Assembly (NCBI RefSeq): GCF_003308995.1
Contig: NZ_QFFJ01000002.1
Location: 2,914,001-2,978,000 of the forward strand
Direction: 5' to 3'
Origin: Chitinophaga flava
Lineage (GTDB): Bacteria > Bacteroidota > Bacteroidia > Chitinophagales > Chitinophagaceae
Length of the DNA: 64,000 nt
Position 1 is the stretch's first letter. Every line of letters begins with the position of its first letter. The position numbers and the translations under genes were made by a program. Positions 36,788 to 44,899 of this stretch are shown here, piece after piece. A model generated the notes under the pieces. The model did no database searches. It saw only the letters and a list, made by a program, of their open reading frames with translations, and was not told the DNA's origin.

Positions 36788-38446
36788 ATGATTATGCCAT
36801 ACTTATTTGTATTCCTATTTACCCTGACAGGAGTGATATTTCTGTCTATCAATCAATACAAACGCAGGAGAAGCAGGCAGCTTCATATGATACGCCAGCA
36901 ATGGGGAATGATGAAGGATGAGTACTTCAACTTCAATAGGATTGGGAGTTATCTGGCATTGAATATTGGTGATGACTTTCATCTGTTATCAAGTCAGACT
37001 AAGGCTGATATTGATTTTGATGACGTATTCCGTTTTATAGATCGCACCAGCACACCTGTAGGACAACAGTTCCTATATGATTTAATGAGTAAGCCCGGAA
37101 ATGATGCCGCCAGACTGAGACTGCTGGAGGAGCAGGTGTCTTTCTTTGCAGGCAATACTGCCACACGGGAAGAAGTCCAATTACTCATGACAACTTTACA
37201 AAGCAATGATGCTGCTTATATCTCGAGCCTGCTGGAAGATAATCTTCCATCCCGGCCGGCCTGGTATAACCTTGTGGTGGCTTCCCTGGCTAGTGTTGTG
37301 CTGCTGTTGGTGTTATCGCCGCGATATCCTTTTTTGCTGATATGGTTGTTGCTGCCGTTGTTTTTTAATGTCTTCCTGCATTACTGGAATAAGAATAATA
37401 CTGCACGTTTTATCCGGTCGATCCCACAACTTCATCTTTTAATGGAGCTGACGCGCAAATTGTGTGCGCGGGAACTGCCATTTAACAATGATGAGGCATT
37501 ACAAAGTTTACGGCGGATGAAAACCTTCAGGCGTAAAAGTCTTTTTATCAATTTTGGATATAGTGGTAGCCAGGATGATATCAGTAGGTTGTTTGCTTAT
37601 CTTTTTGAATATGTGAAAGCTTTCCTGCTTGTAGAGTTTTTTGCCTTTTATTCCCTGGCAGATGAACTCCGGAAAAGGAGGCAGGATATTATGGTGATCT
37701 TCCGTTTTATTGGGAATATGGATGCCTGTATTTCCATTGCTTCGCTGCGTGCGGGCGTTGCAGAAACCTGTGTTCCGGTTTCCTTGCCTGTGTCTCGTGT
37801 ACTGGAAGCAACAAAGCTTTGTCACCCGCTGATACCAGATTGTGCGGCTAATGATATCAATGTGAATGGTAAAAGTGTTTTAATTACAGGGTCAAACATG
37901 TCTGGTAAAACTACTTTTCTGCGTACGGTTGCACTTAATATAGTGCTGGCGCAAACGATCCACACTTGTTTTGCGACATCTTTCCATGCGCCTTTCTTCC
38001 GGCTTTTTTCCTCTATCCGGATTGATGACAGTCTGCAGGATGGCAGGAGCTATTATTTCCAGGAGGTAGAAGTAATGCATGCCCTGATCCGGGAAGTGGT
38101 ACCTGCTCCACAAAGCTTCTTTATACTGGACGAGGTTTTTAAAGGCACTAATACCGTTGAGCGTATTGCTGCAGCCAGTGCCATCCTTTCTTATCTGAAC
38201 AGGTACAATAATCTCGTATTTGTTTCCACGCATGATATAGAGCTATCTGCAATGCTGTCCGATGATTATGAGCTGTATCATTTTTCAGAAACTATAATAG
38301 GAGATCAGCTTCATTTTGATCACAAGTTGAAACATGGTCAGCTTACGACGAGAAATGCTATTAAGCTGCTGGAAATAGCTGGTTATCCACGGGAGATCAT
38401 CGATGAAGCAACGGAGATTAGTAGTAAACTCCGCATACAACTGTGA
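36788..38446 (+). CDS. membrane-anchored MutS-like ATPase
   Basis: Start ATG at 36788 (36794 also possible; a TTG at 36764 is less likely). About 552 residues. An N-terminal membrane helix (PYLFVFLFTLTGVIFLSI) and a pair of helices around residues 161-200 surround a MutS core/lever-like region (TSTPVGQQFLYDLM). The C-terminal MutS ATPase has Walker A TGSNMSGKTT (about 367-376), Walker B FFILDEVF and a switch STHDIELSAML. No DNA mismatch-recognition domain is present. These membrane-bound MutS homologues are widespread in Bacteroidota and their role is unknown; they should not be read as mismatch repair proteins. Confidence 0.92.
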   Translation: MIMPYLFVFLFTLTGVIFLSINQYKRRRSRQLHMIRQQWGMMKDEYFNFNRIGSYLALNIGDDFHLLSSQTKADIDFDDVFRFIDRTSTPVGQQFLYDLMSKPGNDAARLRLLEEQVSFFAGNTATREEVQLLMTTLQSNDAAYISSLLEDNLPSRPAWYNLVVASLASVVLLLVLSPRYPFLLIWLLLPLFFNVFLHYWNKNNTARFIRSIPQLHLLMELTRKLCARELPFNNDEALQSLRRMKTFRRKSLFINFGYSGSQDDISRLFAYLFEYVKAFLLVEFFAFYSLADELRKRRQDIMVIFRFIGNMDACISIASLRAGVAETCVPVSLPVSRVLEATKLCHPLIPDCAANDINVNGKSVLITGSNMSGKTTFLRTVALNIVLAQTIHTCFATSFHAPFFRLFSSIRIDDSLQDGRSYYFQEVEVMHALIREVVPAPQSFFILDEVFKGTNTVERIAAASAILSYLNRYNNLVFVSTHDIELSAMLSDDYELYHFSETIIGDQLHFDHKLKHGQLTTRNAIKLLEIAGYPREIIDEATEISSKLRIQL

Positions 38447-38474
38447 TGGTATAAGGCTCACAGAAGGCATTCTG

Positions 38475-38504
38475 AAAAAAAGTGTCTCCCGAAACCAGGA
38501 GACA
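38475..38504 (-). terminator. rho-independent terminator of the propeller gene
   Basis: The stem TGTCTCC / GGAGACA (38483-38489 with 38498-38504) is followed, read leftward, by seven T residues. It lies 17 bases after the stop of the leftward propeller gene and also separates it from the MutS-like gene. Confidence 0.85.
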
Positions 38505-38520
38505 TCCTTAAATATTTATA

Positions 38521-39579
38521 TCATATAGGCAGATCATAACTGCGCAACTGACCTTCACCGGTCGTCAGCAACAGCTTGTCATGCACAATCATTACATTGA
38601 TAATACTACTGCTGTAATCAAAGATATAATCCGGGTTGGTAGTAGGATTACCATCCAGGTCATATGCTGTAAATTCAATACCCTCTGGCATTACCTCTGC
38701 CTTACAACGTAAATCTTTTCTGTCGAGCAATAATAATCTCCCAAACTGGGAAACTACCAGGATGTTATTATCATCTACAAAGAATACACTGTAGTTGATA
38801 TTATCCGGTTCTGACGCAGGAAAATCTTTACTGCCATCGAAAATAGAATCCTGGTCCTGCTCCGCTATTCTGTCAATTTCAGGGAAAGAGTAAATTTCCA
38901 ACGGCCCATCATAATGAGGAGCCATAGCAAACTCTTTTCCGGAAGGTGCAAAGTTGCCCATGATCACATTCTCACATTGGGTAAGTTCTGTCAGCGAGAT
39001 GATACCCTCGTTCAGCTGCAACTGCATCAGTATCGTTTCCTCCTGGCCGGCAGAGGCCTCCAGCAGGATAATGCCATTGTCTGGCGTGGCATGAAATGTA
39101 TAGGCGTATTGATGGCTTTCCAGCAGTGGATAAGAAGCAATTACTTCAAAAGTAGCAGCATCCATTATCTGCAGCTCGTCAGTTTCATTTTCTTCACCTG
39201 GCAATACATACCAGATTGTTTTATTATCCTTGGCGAAGTAACAGGCAGCACCCAGGAACCAGCCCCAGGAGCCATGTTCCACAGTATGTAATACGGTAGT
39301 CCCTTCTGCATCGAGGATCCGCATATCGCTCATGCCCGCAATAGCAATCAGGCGGCCATCAGAAGAGGCAGACAGCTTACTGCTTACATAGTTTGTATTC
39401 TGTCCCTGCATAATTTTTTCCCAAACAATCTCAAGGTTGGAATTGAGCTTTGTAATCAGTGGCTGACTCGCAAAGTTCATCAGGATCTCTCCATTTGGCA
39501 ATGGCACTACATTTACCGGGTTAGCGGTGAATGTCAGTTTGTTCTTTAATGGCAGGTTTATATGCGGAAATTGACTCAT
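38521..39579 (-). CDS. uncharacterised beta-propeller-like protein
   Basis: 352 residues without a signal peptide or membrane helix. The sequence repeats a four-strand pattern of the WD40/YVTN type (LIAIAGMSDMRILDAEG, IWYVLPGEENETDELQIMDAA, NGIILLEASAGQEETILMQL, NILVVSQFGRLLLLDRKDL), so a seven-bladed-like propeller is likely. No enzymatic residues stand out and no family name can be given with confidence. A good promoter lies just upstream at 39600-39632 and a terminator follows, so it is a single-gene unit. It probably acts as a cytoplasmic binding or scaffold protein. Confidence 0.75.
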   Translation of the reverse strand: MSQFPHINLPLKNKLTFTANPVNVVPLPNGEILMNFASQPLITKLNSNLEIVWEKIMQGQNTNYVSSKLSASSDGRLIAIAGMSDMRILDAEGTTVLHTVEHGSWGWFLGAACYFAKDNKTIWYVLPGEENETDELQIMDAATFEVIASYPLLESHQYAYTFHATPDNGIILLEASAGQEETILMQLQLNEGIISLTELTQCENVIMGNFAPSGKEFAMAPHYDGPLEIYSFPEIDRIAEQDQDSIFDGSKDFPASEPDNINYSVFFVDDNNILVVSQFGRLLLLDRKDLRCKAEVMPEGIEFTAYDLDGNPTTNPDYIFDYSSSIINVMIVHDKLLLTTGEGQLRSYDLPI

Positions 39580-39599
39580 GTTTTTTGTTTATACCGTCG

Positions 39600-39632
39600 C
39601 AAAGGTAATACACAAATCACTTTTCCGGCAAC
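39600..39632 (-). promoter_or_regulatory. Bacteroidota-type promoter of the propeller gene
   Basis: Read leftward: GTTG (39629-39632), 21 bases, then TACCTTTG (39600-39607). This fits TTG-N19..21-TAnnTTTG. The -7 element is 20 bases from the start codon at 39579, implying a very short leader. Confidence 0.7.
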
Positions 39633-39646
39633 CTGGATCTTTTATT

Positions 39647-40018
39647 TTATTCCTCCGCCCACATCCCGGTACGCTTTGCCAGGTCAATCTTTTCCTGGCC
39701 ATGCGCTGTCATCAGTCCCTTTGCGATCATTCGTTCTGCCCGTTCTATATTAGGTTTGCTCCATTTGCTTTTCGCCTTGCGGGGGGTAAATGTCAGATAG
39801 AAACTTTCCTCATTACGTTTTTTGGCTTTACTGTCTATCCAGCCGAAGCACAGCGCTTCTTCAGTTGCCTCAATAAGGGAGATGCAGGGAACTGTACTTT
39901 TTTTATGATACTGGATGAGCCATACACCGGTTTCTGCCTGGCAGTTTTCTTCCAGCCATTTCCGCCACTCAGCTCTGGTGGAGGCGTATACGGCTTGTCT
40001 TCCATCAAGTGTTTCCAT
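39647..40018 (-). CDS. YdeI/OmpD-associated family protein, short form
   Basis: 123 residues that match the N-terminal two thirds of YdeI/OmpD-associated proteins (AEWRKWLEENCQAETGVWLI, ALCFGWIDSKAKK, YLTFTPRKAKSKWSKPN, ERAERMIAKGLMTAHGQEKI). Members are usually about 190 residues; this one stops at GMWAEE, just where the family continues with a C-terminal helical part. It may be truncated or a naturally short variant. Function is unknown (one member protects against a bacteriocin). It is 2 bases downstream of the VOC gene and cotranscribed with it. Confidence 0.85.
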   Translation of the reverse strand: METLDGRQAVYASTRAEWRKWLEENCQAETGVWLIQYHKKSTVPCISLIEATEEALCFGWIDSKAKKRNEESFYLTFTPRKAKSKWSKPNIERAERMIAKGLMTAHGQEKIDLAKRTGMWAEE

Positions 40019-40020
40019 CG

Positions 40021-40446
40021 CTATAAACTGTTTTTTTGTTGCAGTATTTGCAGATAATGTGGGTTGGTCATGATACCGATAATATTACCGAAGGGGTCTG
40101 TTACGGCTGCTGTAGCAAAACCGCTCCCTTCCTGGCCGCGTTCGGTGATGGGTTCAAATTCAATGGCTCCCAGTGCTATCAGTTGGTCGAAAGTAACTTT
40201 AATAGCATCCACATGCCAATAAGTAATAGCGCCACCGGTGTCAGCTAATCTGGCTGGAGGAGCGTATTTGAGGTCAATTACCCCTAACTCATGCTGGTAG
40301 TCACCCAGGCGGAATTCAAAATAACCAGGCATGTCAAAATAGGGTGCTACGCCGAAAAATTCCGAATACCATTTCTTTGCTGCTGCGTGGTCTGCCGCAT
40401 AAAATGTAAGAGTGGCTATGCCGCGTAATACTGATGATTGTGCCAT
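40021..40446 (-). CDS. VOC family protein
   Basis: 141 residues of the glyoxalase/dioxygenase superfamily: IATLTFYAADHAAAKKWYSEFFGVAPYF, YFEFRLGDYQHELGVIDLKY, ITYWHVDAIKVTFDQLIALG and TAAVTDPFGNIIGIMTNPHY. Metal-site candidates are His in HELG and WHVD. The substrate is unknown. It is the first gene of a two-gene unit with the YdeI-like gene. A -7-like TATTTTTG lies about 35 bases upstream, but the matching -33 element is missing. Confidence 0.9.
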   Translation of the reverse strand: MAQSSVLRGIATLTFYAADHAAAKKWYSEFFGVAPYFDMPGYFEFRLGDYQHELGVIDLKYAPPARLADTGGAITYWHVDAIKVTFDQLIALGAIEFEPITERGQEGSGFATAAVTDPFGNIIGIMTNPHYLQILQQKNSL

Positions 40447-40594
40447 TTGGATAGTTTTTTGGTTATTGTTTTAACAAAAATAGAACCCGGGTTCGACAAC
40501 CCTATGTCAGTAGGCTTGATAAAAATTTAAAAAATGTTCTGATCCATATATCGGGGCCGGCATAAGGCAAGGCTATACGAAACAAAAGGGAAGA

Positions 40595-40622
40595 GGCCAT
40601 CTCAGTATTAATGAGACGGCCT
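40595..40622 (-). terminator. terminator of the PadR/HAAS/serine hydrolase operon
   Basis: The imperfect hairpin AGGCC-A-TCTCA / TGAGA-C-GGCCT (40594-40622) is followed, read leftward, by CTTCCCTTTTG, and rightward by TCTTCTCTATTTT. It lies 74 bases after the serine hydrolase stop. Confidence 0.65.
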
Positions 40623-40695
40623 TCTTCTCTATTTTGGCATTAAAAATGAATGATTTATATATTAGAAGTACGAAGAAACCAGGACTACAGATGGA

Positions 40696-42015
40696 TTATT
40701 CTTTTGTAAACAGGAATACTTGTCCTTTCTGCTTTAAAGTCATTTGCTTTTTTTCTGTATTAAATTCAATGACTACTCCGGCTGTTTCAAATTGAAAAGT
40801 GTTTGCAGATATCGCTTCCAGTGGAAAGGATGACTGTCCTGTGGCCTGGCCAAATAGTTTATTTCCAATCTTCTTTATCTGAATTTTTAAAGGAATTTGC
40901 GTACTGGCGTAGTTGCCTAAGAATTGATCTAATTCCTCCGGTTTTAGCTCCACTGTTTTAAAAGTTGGTATTTCAAAAGGTCTGTTGAAATAGCAGCTTA
41001 ATGCGCATAACAGGATATCATTGTTTGCATATATCAATCCGTTTGAAGTTAAGGCCACCGACAGTTTCTCTTCAGGGAAATATACTAAAACGGACTGGAA
41101 CCCGTCAATTCCACCGGTATGTCCATAACAGTACTTTTCGAAATAGGGAAGCTTAAACATTCCCATTCCAAATGTTCCGTTGAAGGTTTTCATGGAATCC
41201 AATGATCTGTCTGAAACGATTTTGCCGGCAAAAAGTTTTTCGATGAAAGTCGTTAAGTTCGCAGGGGTTGATACAATGGTTCCTGCTCCCATGGGTATGG
41301 ATGGATCTGTTTCTGTTTCTTTAGTCCATTTATCATTAAATCTGTATGAGTAACTCTCGTTTTTCCGGAGATCGGTTTTGCCTCCGAAATAGGTGCTGGT
41401 TAAACCTGCCGGTGTTGTGATTTTAGTCTTTAGGATATCAGCATAAGGCTTACCATAGAGCTTCTGCAGGATATAGCTTAGTACTACATAGTTCGAATTG
41501 CTGTATTCGGATTGTGTATCCGGTTCAAAATCACTTTTCGGCCCGGCAATGATCTCTATCATTTCTTTCTCTGACTTGGCCTGTGTATTATATGTCATAT
41601 AGGCCTTATCGTTAGTAAAGTTATGAATACCGCTTCTATGCCTGAGCAATTGTGTAATCGTTATTTTATTTGCATTGGGGATTTGAGGATAATATTTATC
41701 AATTGTTTGATCTAATGATAGTTTATTTTCTTCCACCGCCTTCAGGATAAGTGCGGCGGTAAACATTTTAGAGATAGACCCGATTTTGTATTTGGTTTTG
41801 GTGTCTGCTTTAAGGGAAGATTCAATATCACTATACCCGATAGCTCTTGTGTATAGTGTCTTGCCGTTTTGTGAAACAGCTATGCTACCCATATATTTAT
41901 CTTTTGCTTCCAAAATATTAAACAGGCTATCCAGACGTTGGTGATTAAAATTTTGGGAAAATGAAGTGTTGGCGGTTAACGTCAACAGGCTGGCAATAAT
42001 TACTCTTTTTAACAT
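40696..42015 (-). CDS. exported serine hydrolase, class C beta-lactamase-like
   Basis: The ATG at 42015 (MLKRVIIASLLTLTANTSFS) opens a signal peptide and is preferred over an upstream ATG at 42108. About 439 residues. The penicillin-binding-protein/AmpC triad is complete: SISK (Ser80, Lys83), YSN (Tyr171, Asn173) and HTGG (about 299-302). A C-terminal lipocalin-like domain of about 100 residues follows (LDQFLGNYASTQIPLKIQIKK). Such proteins are periplasmic D-aminopeptidase, esterase or penicillin-binding relatives; true beta-lactamase activity is not implied. It overlaps the HAAS gene by 7 bases and is the effector end of the operon. Confidence 0.93.
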   Translation of the reverse strand: MLKRVIIASLLTLTANTSFSQNFNHQRLDSLFNILEAKDKYMGSIAVSQNGKTLYTRAIGYSDIESSLKADTKTKYKIGSISKMFTAALILKAVEENKLSLDQTIDKYYPQIPNANKITITQLLRHRSGIHNFTNDKAYMTYNTQAKSEKEMIEIIAGPKSDFEPDTQSEYSNSNYVVLSYILQKLYGKPYADILKTKITTPAGLTSTYFGGKTDLRKNESYSYRFNDKWTKETETDPSIPMGAGTIVSTPANLTTFIEKLFAGKIVSDRSLDSMKTFNGTFGMGMFKLPYFEKYCYGHTGGIDGFQSVLVYFPEEKLSVALTSNGLIYANNDILLCALSCYFNRPFEIPTFKTVELKPEELDQFLGNYASTQIPLKIQIKKIGNKLFGQATGQSSFPLEAISANTFQFETAGVVIEFNTEKKQMTLKQKGQVFLFTKE

Positions 42016-42611
42016 AGTTTTTGATTGAGGCTTTTTTTCAATTTTAAGAGAGCGGTGATGAGTATATAAAACAAAACAATTGCGAACAGCATAGTAGGAA
42101 TAAACCAAAAACCCAGTACCTCTTTTAATCCCTCCTGATCCTTGTTACTGGCCATTCCCAGCACTACGAAGGAAGCATCCCTGTAAAACAATCCAACTCC
42201 GGATGGATTTATCAGTTTGGCAATAATCAGGAATACAAATCCGAATAACAGAAGATAGAGCACCAGGAAGATGATATAGGAAACACCATTGGTGATGTTT
42301 AACAATAGAGCTTTAAAAACATGGATGGGGTTGAAGGTTTTGGTGGCTTGTTCCAGTTTTTTATCGGCTACCAGGGGTTTTAATACTTCTTCCGGAGGCC
42401 CCAGCTTTTCTAAAATATCCAGTAATGAATCTATTTCATTGGACTTGTCTTTATGTTGAATAGCTTCAAAAATATGACTGTTAAGTTCCATGTAGATATC
42501 ATCCTGGTTCTCCGTCGAAAGGGAACGGGTAGCTTTCTTAACACGCTTCATGTAATCATTGTATACTCTATTTGAAGCTGGCAGGTTAAATTTTATGTTC
42601 TCTATTTTCAT
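42009..42611 (-). CDS. HAAS/DUF1700-like membrane protein
   Basis: 200 residues. The N-terminal 85 are a helical HAAS-type signalling domain (NDYMKRVKKATRSLSTENQDDIYMELNSH, LDILEKLGPPEEVLKPLV), found directly behind PadR regulators. Two membrane segments follow (GVSYIIFLVLYLLLFGFVFLII and WFIPTMLFAIVLFYILITALL). It overlaps the PadR gene by 4 bases and the hydrolase gene by 7, so the three are translationally coupled. The role of HAAS proteins is not settled; they are thought to be membrane partners of PadR-controlled transport or envelope functions. Confidence 0.88.
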   Translation of the reverse strand: MKIENIKFNLPASNRVYNDYMKRVKKATRSLSTENQDDIYMELNSHIFEAIQHKDKSNEIDSLLDILEKLGPPEEVLKPLVADKKLEQATKTFNPIHVFKALLLNITNGVSYIIFLVLYLLLFGFVFLIIAKLINPSGVGLFYRDASFVVLGMASNKDQEGLKEVLGFWFIPTMLFAIVLFYILITALLKLKKSLNQKLC

Positions 42612-42943
42612 TTGATTATTTTATGGATGGAGCGTTCCAGATTTTTCCAGTATTCGTTCATAGGGGCCAGGGTTTTAGCGCCCATGGTGGTCAGGCAATA
42701 ATATTTCCGGGGGATGCCCGTTTCCTGTTCCACCCACTTTGAATCGACCAGGTTTTCGGCTTTTAACCTGTTCATCAACGGATAAAGTGTTCCTTCGGCG
42801 ATTTCCATATCAGTATGCTGCTTTATCTGTTCAATAAGCTCGTAGCCGTAGTATTCGTTGTCTTTAAGGATATTCAGGATGATAAAAGTTAACGTTCCCT
42901 TTTTAACCTGAGATTTCCAATTTGCCACAAAGGTTTCATTCAT
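42608..42943 (-). CDS. PadR family transcriptional regulator
   Basis: 111 residues of the short PadR-s2 type: VKKGTLTFIILNILKDNEYYGYELIEQI, then the winged helix DMEIAEGTLYPLMNRLKAENLVDSKWVEQETGIPRKYYCLTTMGAK, and a C-terminal dimerisation helix (NEYWKNLERSIHKIIK). The family represses its own operon and releases DNA on binding a small molecule. An ATGTAT-N6-ATACAT palindrome, the kind of site PadR proteins bind, lies 8 bases upstream (42951-42968). It is the first gene of the three-gene operon. Confidence 0.95.
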   Translation of the reverse strand: MNETFVANWKSQVKKGTLTFIILNILKDNEYYGYELIEQIKQHTDMEIAEGTLYPLMNRLKAENLVDSKWVEQETGIPRKYYCLTTMGAKTLAPMNEYWKNLERSIHKIIK

Positions 42944-42950
42944 ATTTCAA

Positions 42951-42968
42951 ATGTATAACAAAATACAT
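42951..42968. promoter_or_regulatory. PadR operator-like palindrome overlapping a -7 element
   Basis: ATGTAT (42951-42956), 6 bases, ATACAT (42963-42968). Read leftward, TACATTTG (42948-42955) matches the -7 consensus and overlaps the palindrome, so bound PadR would block transcription of its own operon. The -33 element is not clear. Confidence 0.6.
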
Positions 42969-43162
42969 AGCATTACTAGGTATTTTAAATGTAGATAAGA
43001 TGATGTTGTTTAGCTTTTGTTTATCAGGTGATTAGATGAATGTATTCCGGAGATCCGGAGACGGCGGGATGCTTGAATGTGAGAGGAGACTTATCTTTTT
43101 TGTAATCAAAAGATCACTTAAATTACCGGCAGGCAAAGCATAATAGCTCAAAAAGTAAAAAA

Positions 43163-43951
43163 ATGGACGCTAAAATAATACTTCCGATATCATCCCTTCG
43201 AAAATACATTCGTTTCTTTTGGGTATTGGAAAATGACAGCACCGACCTTATTGAGAAATTTAAGATAATTCCTGAGGGAGTACCAGGCTTTGTTTTTCAG
43301 GAAAATCCAACAGCTATTTACAATAAAGACAATCAGGTATTGCCTCAGTCTTTTTTATTCGGACAAGCTACGCAATATGCAGAGCTTAGTGCAAGAGGGT
43401 GTTTCCGGAATATAGGGGTTAGTTTTCAGCCCACAGCATTGAAGAGTGTGTTTGGAATAGAGGCAATAGAATTAACACAGCAGCATATTGATATCAACGA
43501 TCTTGTTAAGACTACCATCAATAATCAACTTTTAAATTCATCATCATTAGCGCAGCAAATCGCGGCACTGGAACAGTTTTTCCTGCAACAAACGGCTGGC
43601 TGTAAAGAAGAAGGCGATAAAATAACCGTTGCGATCCTGCAGATTCAGAAAGGCAGGGAACTAAAACAGGTACAGGCGGATTTAAAAATATCAGAACGTT
43701 CATTGGAACGCTTGTTTAAAAAGTACGTCGGAATTTCTCCTAAATTATATTCAAGAATATGCCGTTTTCAGGCATCTCTAAAAATGCTGCGCAAAGCCAG
43801 CGTTGCATCTCTGACAGAAATTGCTTACCGGGAAAACTATTTTGACCAATCTCATTTTATAAGAGAATTTAAATTTTTTGCAGGCACCACGCCTACATCT
43901 TTTCTGCTAGATGCAAATGAGCGATTCCCTGATTTTCCGGAATGGAGATGA
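43163..43951 (+). CDS. AraC family transcriptional regulator with N-terminal DUF6597-type domain
   Basis: 262 residues. The N-terminal half (LRKYIRFFWVLENDSTDLIEKFKIIPEGVPGFVFQ) matches the DUF6597-like sensing domain common in Bacteroidota AraC proteins. The C-terminal two-helix-turn-helix region (about 155-250) shows LKISERSLERLFKKYVGISPKLYSRICRFQASL and ITEIAYRENYFDQSHFIREFKFFAGTTPTSF-like features. It probably controls the methyltransferase gene 85 bases downstream on the same strand. The ligand is unknown. Confidence 0.93.
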   Translation: MDAKIILPISSLRKYIRFFWVLENDSTDLIEKFKIIPEGVPGFVFQENPTAIYNKDNQVLPQSFLFGQATQYAELSARGCFRNIGVSFQPTALKSVFGIEAIELTQQHIDINDLVKTTINNQLLNSSSLAQQIAALEQFFLQQTAGCKEEGDKITVAILQIQKGRELKQVQADLKISERSLERLFKKYVGISPKLYSRICRFQASLKMLRKASVASLTEIAYRENYFDQSHFIREFKFFAGTTPTSFLLDANERFPDFPEWR

Positions 43952-44036
43952 TAGCAGCTGTCGGTTTTATCCAATTGTATAAAAAGAATGCTACTTAATT
44001 TTGACGGGTTAACTGAAATCAATATAAAGTGAGAAA

Positions 44037-44885
44037 ATGGGAACAAATAAAATAATACAGCCTGATAATACGGCAGTCAGAACAGCATTATGGAGAGCTT
44101 TACATGTTCAGATAGATGCAAAGCCTTCTATACTTGAAGATGAAATTGGATTGAAACTGATAGTTCCGCCTGACGATTGGCAGGAGCGTCCGGACATGAA
44201 ATATACCAAACGGCTTCGGGCTTCTATTGTAGCGCGTTCGCGCTTCATTGAAGATGTCGCCAAAGAACAAATTGAAAAAGGAGTTAAACAGTATGTTTTG
44301 CTGGGTTCAGGACTTGATACTTTTGCCCAAAGGAATACAGACATCAGTTCGCAGGTTGATATTTATGAAATCGACCAGCCCGATACGCTGGCATGGAAAG
44401 AAGAGAAGCTCATTGAAAATGGATACAAAATTCCCGGAAATCTCCATTTTGTACCTGTCGATTTTGAAGTTTCATCCTGGTGGGACGAGTTATTGAACAA
44501 AGGATTTGATATTCACCAACAGGCCTTTGTATCCTGTACGGGTGTTACGCTCTACCTTACCCGGGAAGCAATTACAGACACCCTGAAAAAAATGACTTTG
44601 CTTGCATCCCGTTCTACCATCGCAATTGCGTTTTATCTGCCGTTGGAATTACTGGAGGAAGAAGACCGGCCTCTGTTGGAAATGGCAATTAAGGGAGCTG
44701 CCGCTTCCGGAACTCCGTTTGTAAGTTTTTTTTCAGTCGAAGAAATAGTAGAACTTGCGAAGGATGCAGGTTTGAAAGAAATTCAAACCATTTCTACAAA
44801 GGATATGACAGATATGTATTTTAAGGACAGAACCGATAATCTCTTGCCTGCAAGCGGAGAGGTGTTTCTGGTAGCAACTACCTAA
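44037..44885 (+). CDS. class I SAM-dependent methyltransferase, leucine-carboxyl-methyltransferase-like
   Basis: 282 residues of the PF04072/TIGR00027-like group: TALWRALHVQIDAKPSILED, RLRASIVARSRFIEDVAKEQI, the SAM-binding motif KQYVLLGSGLDTFAQR, then YEIDQPDTLAWKEE and FVSCTGVTLYLTREAI. Members are often called O-methyltransferases of polyketide or unknown substrates. It lies just behind the AraC regulator. It is convergent with the beta-barrel gene at 44900, with a 14-base gap. Confidence 0.93.
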   Translation: MGTNKIIQPDNTAVRTALWRALHVQIDAKPSILEDEIGLKLIVPPDDWQERPDMKYTKRLRASIVARSRFIEDVAKEQIEKGVKQYVLLGSGLDTFAQRNTDISSQVDIYEIDQPDTLAWKEEKLIENGYKIPGNLHFVPVDFEVSSWWDELLNKGFDIHQQAFVSCTGVTLYLTREAITDTLKKMTLLASRSTIAIAFYLPLELLEEEDRPLLEMAIKGAAASGTPFVSFFSVEEIVELAKDAGLKEIQTISTKDMTDMYFKDRTDNLLPASGEVFLVATT

Positions 44886-44899
44886 GTGCCGTTTAATAC

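Noticed and set aside
36788..38446. DNA mismatch repair MutS
   Set aside because: It has membrane helices and lacks the mismatch-recognition domain.
40696..42015. True beta-lactamase resistance gene
   Set aside because: The triad is present, but this large exported serine-hydrolase family is mostly not beta-lactamase and the C-terminal extra domain is typical of peptidase/esterase members.
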